DNA from: Rhodoferax sp.
GTDB taxonomy: Bacteria; Pseudomonadota; Gammaproteobacteria; Burkholderiales; Burkholderiaceae_C
DNA: 64,000 nt
Direction of reading: 5' to 3'
Assembly: GCF_028689295.1 (NCBI RefSeq)
Contig: NZ_JAQTWL010000006.1
Location: 102,341-166,340, forward strand
The number at the start of each line of letters is the position of its first letter. Within the stretch, counting starts at the first letter, position 1. The notes below the pieces were generated by a model. It saw nothing but the letters and a program-made list of their open reading frames with translations, was not told where the DNA came from and made no database searches. Positions 34,476-41,571 of the stretch are shown one piece after another. The position numbers were made by a program, and so were the translations under genes.

Positions 34476-35261
34476 ATGGCCAAAATCTTTTGTATTGCCA
34501 ATCAAAAAGGTGGCGTGGGCAAGACCACCACCACGGTCAATCTGGCTGCGGGCCTGGCCAAGGTGGGGCAGCGGGTGCTGATGGTTGACCTGGACCCGCA
34601 AGGCAATGCCACCATGGGGTCGGGCGTGGACAAGCGCAAACTTGAGCTCTCGGTGTACGACGTCTTGCTGGAGTCCGCCTCGGTGGGGGAAGCGCGGGTG
34701 CAAAGCAGCAAGCTGCTTGACGCGGGTTGCAGTTATGACATTCTGGGTGCCAACCGCGAGCTGGCCGGGGCCGAGGTGGAGATGGTTGAACTGGAGCGCC
34801 GTGAAAAGCGCCTGCGCCAAGCCTTGAGCGCCGTGGCGCAAGACTACGACTTTATTCTGATCGACTGCCCGCCCAGCCTTTCGATGCTCACGCTCAACGG
34901 CCTGTGTTGTGCCCACGGCGTGATCGTGCCGATGCAGTGCGAGTACTTTGCCCTAGAAGGCTTGGCGGATTTGGTCAACACCATCAAGCAGGTGCACGCC
35001 AACCTCAACAAGGAGCTGGCCATCATCGGCTTGCTGCGCGTCATGTTCGACCCGCGCATCACCTTGCAGCAGCAGGTGAGCGAACAGCTCAAGGCGCGTT
35101 TTGCCGACAAGGTGTTCAACACCGTGATTCCGCGCAATGTGCGCCTGGCCGAGGCCCCAAGCTATGGTGTGCCAGGGGTGGTGTTCGATCCGTCGAGCAA
35201 GGGTGCACAGGCCTTTGTGGCCTTTGCGCAGGAGATGGTAGAACGCATTGAAAAAATGTAA
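34476..35261 (+). CDS. parA: Chromosome partitioning ATPase ParA
   Basis: A 261-residue chromosomal ParA (Soj type) without an N-terminal DNA-binding domain. It starts [20 protein letters not shown] with the deviant Walker A box, and DLDPQGNATMGSG follows. It drives segregation of ParB-bound origins by ATP-dependent DNA binding. A parS site sits in its promoter. parB follows after an intervening hydrolase gene. Confidence 0.95.
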   Translation: MAKIFCIANQKGGVGKTTTTVNLAAGLAKVGQRVLMVDLDPQGNATMGSGVDKRKLELSVYDVLLESASVGEARVQSSKLLDAGCSYDILGANRELAGAEVEMVELERREKRLRQALSAVAQDYDFILIDCPPSLSMLTLNGLCCAHGVIVPMQCEYFALEGLADLVNTIKQVHANLNKELAIIGLLRVMFDPRITLQQQVSEQLKARFADKVFNTVIPRNVRLAEAPSYGVPGVVFDPSSKGAQAFVAFAQEMVERIEKM

Positions 35262-35317
35262 CCGGGCTGGCCCAAAGCCAATTCCATGCTGCCCAAGAAG
35301 CTATTAAATTCATAGTA

Positions 35318-35857
35318 ATGAAGGCCAACAACGTCCTCATCCTGCCGGGTTGGCAAGGCTCCGGCCCGCAGCACTGGCAAAGCCTGTGGCAAGCCCAGCC
35401 TGGCTGCCAGCGGGTGGAGCAGCACGACTGGCTGCGACCGCTGCGCGGTGACTGGATTGCGCGTCTGGAAGACGTTGTGTTGTCCCTTGACGCGCCCGCA
35501 GTGCTGGTGGCGCACAGCCTTGGCTGCATGCTGGTGGCGGCTTGGGCGGCGCATAGCCGCAACACGCACCGCGTCAAAGCCGCGCTGCTGGTGGCCCCCG
35601 GTGATGTGGCGCAAGAGGCGCTGCGGCCGGTGCTTGCCAGTTGGTTGCCGATCCCGTTGCAGCCCTTGCCATTCAAAAACACGCTTGTGGCCAGCCGGGA
35701 CGACCCCTATTGCAGCTTCGAGCGGGCGCAAACCTTTGCCCAGGCCTGGGGCTCCGGTCTGGTCGATGCCGGCGCGCTCGGCCATATCAACGCCGATTCC
35801 GGTCTGGGCGACTGGCCGCAGGGCCAGGTTTTGCTGAACGAACTCATACATACTTAA
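35318..35857 (+). CDS. RBBP9/YdeN-type alpha/beta hydrolase
   Basis: A 179-residue small serine hydrolase. It begins with the family motif VLILPGWQGSGPQHWQ and has the nucleophile elbow VAHSLGCML, an aspartate near DDPYCS and the histidine in LGHINADSG. That completes a Ser-Asp-His triad. Substrate is unknown. It lies between parA and parB (56 and 13 bp gaps), so it is likely cotranscribed with them, an arrangement seen in other Burkholderiales to my knowledge. No functional tie to segregation is evident. Confidence 0.85.
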   Translation: MKANNVLILPGWQGSGPQHWQSLWQAQPGCQRVEQHDWLRPLRGDWIARLEDVVLSLDAPAVLVAHSLGCMLVAAWAAHSRNTHRVKAALLVAPGDVAQEALRPVLASWLPIPLQPLPFKNTLVASRDDPYCSFERAQTFAQAWGSGLVDAGALGHINADSGLGDWPQGQVLLNELIHT

Positions 35858-35870
35858 CCGGGAGATTGTC

Positions 35871-36875
35871 ATGGTCACAAAAAAACTCAAAGGCCTGGGC
35901 CGCGGTCTGGAAGCCCTGTTAGGCCCCACGGTCGATGAGTCGCTCACCCCTGAGGGCGGCCATGCCCTGCTGACCAACAGCGGCCTGCCATCCACCTTGA
36001 TGCTCACCGACATGGTGCCTGGCCAGTACCAGCCGCGCACCCGCATGGACGAGGGCGCGCTCTATGAGCTGGCCGAATCCATCAAGGCGCAGGGCATCAT
36101 GCAGCCGATTCTGGTGCGCCGCCTGAGCGATGCCGATGCCGAACTCAAACGCAGCCAGCAGCCGCCGGACTTCACCGGCGGCACCAGTGGCGGCGGCGTG
36201 GTGCGCCCGCTGTATGAAATCATTGCCGGCGAGCGGCGCTTCCGGGCCGCCAAGCTCGCCGGCCTGGACAGCGTGCCGGTGCTGGTGCGCGAGGTGCCCA
36301 ACGAGGCGGCCGCGGCCATGGCGCTCATCGAGAACATCCAGCGCGAAGACCTCAATCCCCTCGAGGAAGCGCAGGGCGTGCAGCGCCTGATCAAGGAATT
36401 TGGCCTCACGCACGAGACCGCTGCGCAGGCCGTGGGTCGTTCTCGCAGTGCCACCAGCAACCTGCTGCGCCTGCTGAACCTGGCCGAGCCGGTGCAAACC
36501 ATGCTGATGGCGGGTGATATCGACATGGGTCACGCCCGAGCCCTGCTGGCTCTGGACAAGGCCACCCAGATCACCGCAGCCAACCAGATCGCCGCCAAAA
36601 AAATGTCGGTGCGCGAGGCCGAGAGCCTGGTCAAAAAGATCAGCGCCGAATTTTCACTGGTGGCGGTCAAACCCAAAAAAGACAAGTCGCGCGATCTGAA
36701 GCGGGTCGAGGAAGAGCTGTCTGACCTGCTGATGGCGCAGGTTGACGTGCGTGTCAAAAAGCGCGTCAAGCGCGCTGGGCGACTCGAAGAAATGGGCGAG
36801 CTCGCCATCCAGTTCGGCTCGCTCGACGAGCTCAACGGCCTGATCGACAAGCTGCGCGGCAAACCGCAGCGCTGA
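35871..36875 (+). CDS. parB: Chromosome partitioning protein ParB
   Basis: A 334-residue ParB/Spo0J protein. The N-terminus (KLKGLGRGLEALLG) is the ParA-contact segment. The CTP-binding region includes GERRFRAAKLAGL and ENIQREDLNPLEEA. The helix-turn-helix follows (LTHETAAQAVGRSRSATSNLLRLLNL), then the C-terminal dimerisation domain. A serine/glycine insert (TGGTSGGGV) lies just before the GERR motif. It loads and slides on DNA from the parS sites found in mnmG, rsmG and upstream of parA. AGATTGTC precedes the ATG, giving only a weak ribosome-binding site. Confidence 0.95.
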   Translation: MVTKKLKGLGRGLEALLGPTVDESLTPEGGHALLTNSGLPSTLMLTDMVPGQYQPRTRMDEGALYELAESIKAQGIMQPILVRRLSDADAELKRSQQPPDFTGGTSGGGVVRPLYEIIAGERRFRAAKLAGLDSVPVLVREVPNEAAAAMALIENIQREDLNPLEEAQGVQRLIKEFGLTHETAAQAVGRSRSATSNLLRLLNLAEPVQTMLMAGDIDMGHARALLALDKATQITAANQIAAKKMSVREAESLVKKISAEFSLVAVKPKKDKSRDLKRVEEELSDLLMAQVDVRVKKRVKRAGRLEEMGELAIQFGSLDELNGLIDKLRGKPQR

Positions 36876-36932
36876 CAGCCCGCGCTGCCCTGGCCCAGGG
36901 CAAGCCGGATTTTCTGAAAACCGGCGCATTGT

Positions 36933-36946
36933 TTGATGATGATCAA
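36933..36946. promoter_or_regulatory. Perfect FNR-type site upstream of tetraheme cytochrome gene
   Basis: TTGATgatgATCAA matches the FNR consensus at all ten specified positions. It lies 107 bp upstream of the duplicated tetraheme cytochrome gene and 58 bp after parB, so it can only act rightward. Anaerobic activation of the cytochrome cluster is expected. Confidence 0.75.
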
Positions 36947-37053
36947 CAAATGCCGACAACGTCAAGTCCGGAAGTCCAATTTTTCAGTAAAAATGAATGC
37001 AACCATGAAATATTTTTTGTGGTGCGCTGAAATATATTGGAAGGAACAGGACG

Positions 37054-38355
37054 ATGAAAAAAACGATGTTTGCCACGGTGGTGGCCTTGTTGGCAACTTT
37101 CACGACATCTTTGGCAAGTGCCGCTGACCCCGCATCGGTGGTCCGTGGAGGTCGCCTCTATGACAACCTGAGCCTGGAGTTAAAGGCGCGCACACCCAAT
37201 CAACCCAACCCCGCGTTCAAAACCCAGCAGGTCCGCGTTGCCATGGCGGACACCTGGAACTGCTCGGAATGCCATGGCTGGGACTACAAGGGTAAACACG
37301 GCTTCGTCGGCATCAGCGGCAAGCAGAATGCCGCTCCCGCCGCCATTCTGGCGATCCTGAAAAATGCTAACCACAACTATGACGACCTTCTGGACGAAGG
37401 TGACCGCCTTGACCTGGCCAACTTTGTCAGCGCTGGCCAGGCAGACATGCGCAAGCTGGTGGATATGGCAGCAAAGGTCAAGCCGGGCCAAGGCTCATCA
37501 GACAAGGTATTTGCCACGGTTTGCGCCAACTGCCATGGTCTGGAAGGCGACCGGCTGCGTCAGATACCCCCGCTGGGAGACACGGCACGGCAACGTCCGA
37601 TAGAGGTTTTGCACGTGGCCCTCAACGGGCATCCAGGTGGCAACATGCCAGCACTCAGGACTCTGGGCGATGAAACTGTGGCCAACATGCTGGCTTATCT
37701 GCAGACCCTGCGCAGTGTCAACCTGGCGAGCTCCATTGCCAATGGCGGCCGACTTTACGACGACTGGCAGGCTCAGGCGGGTGGCCAGCGCCAGGCCTTG
37801 CCGCATCCGTCTTACCCCGCGAAGGCCTATTACGCCAACGTGCCGGCTGAAACCTGGCGCTGCAAGGAATGCCATGGCTGGGATTACAAGGGTAATCAGG
37901 GCGTCTATGCCACTGGCAACCATGCGACCGGGATCAAGGGGATTCGCGCCATGGCGGGTGCTGACCCGGAAAAAGTCATGGCAATTTTGCGCAGCAGCGT
38001 CCACATGTTTGGTGCCGTCATGAAATACCGCGACCTGCTTGATCTGGCCAACTTTGTCAGTTATGGCCAAATTGACATGGACAAAGTGGTCGATCAGAAA
38101 ACCGGACTGGCGCGCGGCGACGCGGCAAAGGGCTCGGCGCACTACCGCACCATGTGCGCGGCCTGCCATGGTCTGGAGGGCCGCTATGTTGCCAAACGCG
38201 CCATGGGCCGCGTGACCAAGGAAGATCCGTGGCACAGCGTGCACAACATGCTCAACGGCCACCCCGACGACACCATGCCTGCCTTGCGCGAAATCGACTC
38301 CAAAGTGATCAACGACGTCCTTGCGCACATGCAGACATTTCAAGCCAAACGCTAG
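37054..38355 (+). CDS. Tetraheme cytochrome c made of two tandem diheme modules
   Basis: A 433-residue periplasmic protein with signal peptide (MKKTMFATVVALLATFTTSLASA) and four heme motifs: CSECHGWDYKG, CANCHGLEG, CKECHGWDYKG and CAACHGLEG. The pattern repeats as two modules of about 200 residues, each starting GGRLYD and ending with a cytochrome fold containing NGHP and a late Met (GGNMPALR / DDTMPALR). This is an internal duplication of a diheme unit. Ligands would be Met for the second heme of each pair. It follows a perfect FNR-type site. Function is unassigned; electron carrier or dehydrogenase partner are options. Confidence 0.88.
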   Translation: MKKTMFATVVALLATFTTSLASAADPASVVRGGRLYDNLSLELKARTPNQPNPAFKTQQVRVAMADTWNCSECHGWDYKGKHGFVGISGKQNAAPAAILAILKNANHNYDDLLDEGDRLDLANFVSAGQADMRKLVDMAAKVKPGQGSSDKVFATVCANCHGLEGDRLRQIPPLGDTARQRPIEVLHVALNGHPGGNMPALRTLGDETVANMLAYLQTLRSVNLASSIANGGRLYDDWQAQAGGQRQALPHPSYPAKAYYANVPAETWRCKECHGWDYKGNQGVYATGNHATGIKGIRAMAGADPEKVMAILRSSVHMFGAVMKYRDLLDLANFVSYGQIDMDKVVDQKTGLARGDAAKGSAHYRTMCAACHGLEGRYVAKRAMGRVTKEDPWHSVHNMLNGHPDDTMPALREIDSKVINDVLAHMQTFQAKR

Positions 38356-38415
38356 ACCACGTCCTGTGGCCGGGCAGAAGAAATTGAAAGAGTTTTTTTA
38401 ACCAAGGAGTAGTGC

Positions 38416-38760
38416 ATGAAAATCAAGACCCCCCTTTGGGCAGCTGGAACCCTGTTGTTCGCTCTGGCTGGCATGAGCCCAGCTCATGCTGCCATCGATG
38501 CAGCCCAGGCTCAAGCGCTGATGAAGAGCAACAAGTGCGAGAAATGCCATGCCGTCGATAAAGACAAGACGGGCCCTGCCCTGAAGAAGATTGCCGCCAA
38601 ATACAAGGGCAAGGCGGAGGGTGAGGCAAATATCATCAAGAACATCACCACCGGTCCCAAAATCAAGAACGACGACGGCACCGAAGAAGAGCACAAAATC
38701 ATCAAATCCAAGGATCAGGCCGAGCTCAAAAACCTGGCCCAATGGATTTTGTCTCAGTAA
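38416..38760 (+). CDS. Small class I-like cytochrome c, monoheme, paralog of 26941-27285
   Basis: A 114-residue cytochrome with signal peptide and one heme site, CEKCH. The mature chain has no methionine after the heme motif. A histidine in EEEHKII aligns with that of the paralog at 26941-27285 and is the probable sixth ligand. The two proteins share CHxVDKDKTGP, YKGKA(D/E) and TTGPK. It lies 60 bp after the tetraheme gene with an AAGGAG ribosome-binding site and before the CbcL-like gene, suggesting a dedicated periplasmic shuttle. Confidence 0.88.
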   Translation: MKIKTPLWAAGTLLFALAGMSPAHAAIDAAQAQALMKSNKCEKCHAVDKDKTGPALKKIAAKYKGKAEGEANIIKNITTGPKIKNDDGTEEEHKIIKSKDQAELKNLAQWILSQ

Positions 38761-38935
38761 TCCAGTCCAATGCCGCCGGCGCCAGTTCCTGGTGATCGGC
38801 AGCAGAGCCGGGCGCTTAGCCAAGTAGCCCGCTCACTTTCATCGGAACGCAGGAAACGCCAGCCAGGCTACGTGCTTGTGCTGGAGCAAGACGCACGCGC
38901 CCCGATCATCTAACCGGGTTCGGAGAACGTAAATC

Positions 38936-40924
38936 ATGAGTGGCAGCAAGCTGACAGTTTGGTTCATGGCCGCGGCGTTTTGTATCGCCGCCAGCCTCTC
39001 GGGCGGTGCCATCGCTGCCGACGATGCATCGGGGCTTGGCAACAAGACCTGCCTTTCCTGCCACGATGGCAAAAGTGGCAAGCTCGAAGTGCCGGACGCA
39101 GACGGTGAAAAGCGTGCCTTGTACACGGTCGAGCCCACGGCATTCGCTAAGAGCGTGCATTCCGGCATGGAGTGTGTCAACTGCCACCTGGAAATCAACG
39201 ACAGTAGCGCCAACCACAAGAAAACCCTCGGCGAGAAACGGCCTGATTGTGTGCAGTGCCACCAGAAACTCAACGATGAAGCAGCCCAGGTCAAGGTCGC
39301 CGGCGAGCGACGCTGGATGCGCGCCGTGGGCGCCAGCATCGAAACCTACAAGACCTCGCACCATGCAAAGCCCAGTGGCGATGACCCCAGCAAGCCCAAC
39401 GCATCCTGCAACGATTGCCATAACGTTCACAGCTTCAATGTGCCGCCGCGCGGCACCGTTGAACGCACCGAGTGGCACCTCGGCATCTCGGACCTGTGCG
39501 GAAAATGCCATGAAGATCAGCTGGAGACCTGGGCCGGGTCGGTGCATGGCCGCGAAATCAAGCAAAAACACAACCCCAAGGCCGCCGATTGTGCCGATTG
39601 CCACACGTCGCACAACGTCAAGAAAACATCGTCCAGCCTGGTCAAGCTGGCGATCACCGCCAACTGCGGCAGCTGCCACGAGGAAAACTATGCCTCTTAC
39701 CGGGCCACCTACCACGGACAAATCACCACGCTGGGCTATGCCCACACAGCCAAGTGCTTCGATTGCCACAGCAGCCACGACATCGAGCCTTCCTCCAATC
39801 CGGCATCCAAGATGCATTTGGACAACCGGCTTGAATCCTGCCAGGAGTGTCACAGTGGCAGGAAAGACATCCCGCTGGCGACCACCGGCTTTGTCAGCTT
39901 CAGTCCGCATGGCACCAGCACCGACTTTTCCACCTACCCGCAAATCTGGGTGGCCAACAAGATCATGATCCAGCTGTTGCTGGGCACCTTCGGTTTCTTC
40001 TGGCTGCACACGCTGCTGTGGTTCTACCGCGAATTCAAGGAGCGCCAGCAGCGCAAGTCGCAGCCCCACGTCAAACTTGAGGGACTGCCAGAGTTTCCAG
40101 CCAAGTTCCAGGGCAAGCACTTCCAGCGCTTTAGCCGCACATGGCGCATCGCCCACCTGCTGTTCGCCTTGAGTCTGATGACCCTGACGCTGACCGGCAT
40201 CCCGCTGTTTTATCCGGAGTCGCCTTGGGCGCAACCGTTGATCAGCCTGCTCAACGGTCCGCATACGGCGGGGCTGGTTCACCGCGTGGCCGCAGTCGTC
40301 TTTGCCGGCGTATTTTTCTGGCACCTGTTCTACATGGGCATCAGAATCGGGCGCGACTGGAAGAACTTCAAGATCTTCGGCCCCAACTCCATGGTGCCAG
40401 GCCCGCAGGATCTCAAGGACATCATCGCCATGTTCAAGTGGTTCTTTGGCAAAGCACCGCGGCCGGTGTTCGACCGCTGGACCTATTGGGAAAAATTTGA
40501 CTACTGGGCACCGTTCTGGGGTGTCACCATCATCGGTGTCAGCGGCATCCTGATGTGGTTCCCGCACATTGCGGCCAAATTTCTGCCTGGCTGGGTCTTC
40601 AACGTGGCGGCCATTTTCCACAGCGAGGAAGCCTTCCTGGCGGTGGTCTTCCTGTTCACGGTGCATTTCTTCAACAACCACTTCCGGCCCGACAAGTTCC
40701 CGCTCGACCGGGTGATGTTCACCGGCACCTTCACGCTCGACGAGCTGATGCACGAGCATCCACTGCAATACAAGCGACTGATGGAGTCTGGCGAGTTGGA
40801 GCAACACCTGGTCGATGCCCCGTCCTCCGCGATGGTGAAGGGTTCGACCGTGCTGGGCTTCACTTTGATCGTGATCGGCCTGACGCTGCTGACCTTGGTC
40901 GGGATCGGCTTCTTTACGAGCTAA
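38936..40924 (+). CDS. Nonaheme cytochrome c fused to b-type membrane cytochrome (CbcL-like)
   Basis: A 662-residue inner-membrane quinol oxidoreductase candidate. After a signal peptide, residues 30-310 hold nine CXXCH sites (CLSCH, CVNCH, CVQCH, CNDCH, CGKCH, CADCH, CGSCH, CFDCH, CQECH). A membrane helix near 345 leads to a cytochrome b561/FdnI-like domain (about 395-660). Its histidines in WRIAHLLFAL, HRVAAVVFAG, FFWHLFYMG and HFFNNH are candidates for two b hemes. This fusion matches the layout I know for Geobacter CbcL, needed for respiration of low-potential extracellular acceptors. GGAGA lies before the ATG. Homology should be checked. Confidence 0.88.
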   Translation: MSGSKLTVWFMAAAFCIAASLSGGAIAADDASGLGNKTCLSCHDGKSGKLEVPDADGEKRALYTVEPTAFAKSVHSGMECVNCHLEINDSSANHKKTLGEKRPDCVQCHQKLNDEAAQVKVAGERRWMRAVGASIETYKTSHHAKPSGDDPSKPNASCNDCHNVHSFNVPPRGTVERTEWHLGISDLCGKCHEDQLETWAGSVHGREIKQKHNPKAADCADCHTSHNVKKTSSSLVKLAITANCGSCHEENYASYRATYHGQITTLGYAHTAKCFDCHSSHDIEPSSNPASKMHLDNRLESCQECHSGRKDIPLATTGFVSFSPHGTSTDFSTYPQIWVANKIMIQLLLGTFGFFWLHTLLWFYREFKERQQRKSQPHVKLEGLPEFPAKFQGKHFQRFSRTWRIAHLLFALSLMTLTLTGIPLFYPESPWAQPLISLLNGPHTAGLVHRVAAVVFAGVFFWHLFYMGIRIGRDWKNFKIFGPNSMVPGPQDLKDIIAMFKWFFGKAPRPVFDRWTYWEKFDYWAPFWGVTIIGVSGILMWFPHIAAKFLPGWVFNVAAIFHSEEAFLAVVFLFTVHFFNNHFRPDKFPLDRVMFTGTFTLDELMHEHPLQYKRLMESGELEQHLVDAPSSAMVKGSTVLGFTLIVIGLTLLTLVGIGFFTS

Positions 40925-40933
40925 GGGGCTTGA

Positions 40934-41371
40934 TCAGAGCGTGGCCAGCTTGACCAGGATCGACGCCAGCTTGTCCTGATGGCCTGGCTCGATCCGAATC
41001 GCCTCATTGAAGGCGGCCAGTGAGAGCCCGTTTTGTCCGGTGTGCAGATAGGCAAATCCCAGGCCCAGCCAGGCCTTGTCGTTGTTGGCGTCGAGCCCGA
41101 TGCTGCGCTGGTAGGTCGCAATGCAGGCCGCAAACTCCTGGCGGCTCAGCTGCAACCCCGCCAGCTTCATGTGCGCCTTGACCGAGCGTGGCTCGGCTTG
41201 CACGGCCTGCTCAAAAGTGCGTTGTGCCGCATCAAGTTGGCCGGCCGCCCACTGCGCGTCACCTTGTTTGATCAAGTCAAGCCGCATGGCTGCCTGGGCC
41301 GACCACAGGGTGAAGGCGCTGAGCACGGCGGAGCAGCCAAACAGCAAGGCTTTACGAATCGAAGCGTTCAT
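40934..41371 (-). CDS. Secreted TPR-repeat protein
   Basis: A 145-residue protein with signal peptide (MNASIRKALLFGCSAVLSAFTLWSAQA) and three TPR units, including AQRTFEQAVQAEPRSVKAHM and CIATYQRSIGLDANNDKAWL. I chose the second of two adjacent ATGs. It lies downstream of the octaheme gene on the same strand, separated by about 200 bp of repeats. A periplasmic assembly or scaffolding role for the multiheme proteins is possible; there is no direct evidence. The 3' end is convergent with the CbcL-like gene, nine bases apart. Confidence 0.82.
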   Translation of the reverse strand: MNASIRKALLFGCSAVLSAFTLWSAQAAMRLDLIKQGDAQWAAGQLDAAQRTFEQAVQAEPRSVKAHMKLAGLQLSRQEFAACIATYQRSIGLDANNDKAWLGLGFAYLHTGQNGLSLAAFNEAIRIEPGHQDKLASILVKLATL

Positions 41372-41413
41372 CATGGTTTCCTTTGGGAAGCAGAAAATGC
41401 AAAAGTACCAACA

Positions 41414-41492
41414 CCGTCATCGCGAGCGTAGCGTGGCGATCCATCTCCGCCCTGAACAGGCATGGATTGCCGCGCTACGCTCGCAATGACGG
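41414..41492. repeat. REP-like palindromic repeat, copy at 41.4 kb
   Basis: An inverted repeat of about 30-base arms: CCGTCATCGCGAGCGTAGCG with the matching right arm CGCTACGCTCGCAATGACGG, separated by about 15-20 bases. The same family recurs at 49.0, 61.1-61.4 and 61.7-62.0 kb. It sits in the gap between the octaheme and TPR genes. Confidence 0.88.
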
Positions 41493-41497
41493 TATTT

Positions 41498-41548
41498 AGT
41501 CAGTTGGGGTCAGAGCACATCGCTTCGCGAGTGGTCTGACCCGCAAGG
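41498..41548. repeat. 51-bp dispersed repeat, copy 2
   Basis: This is the inverted counterpart of 1449-1499, with two differences in 51 bases. It lies 24 bases beyond the stop codon of the octaheme cytochrome gene. The internal TCTGACCC / GGGTCAGA arms could act as a 3' hairpin. Confidence 0.8.
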
Positions 41549-41571
41549 TATTCAGGTGGAGAGCAGCGTGC

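Noticed and set aside
38906..40807. A 633-codon open frame opposite the CbcL-like gene
   Set aside because: Antisense to a gene with nine heme motifs; no signal, motif or ribosome-binding site of its own.
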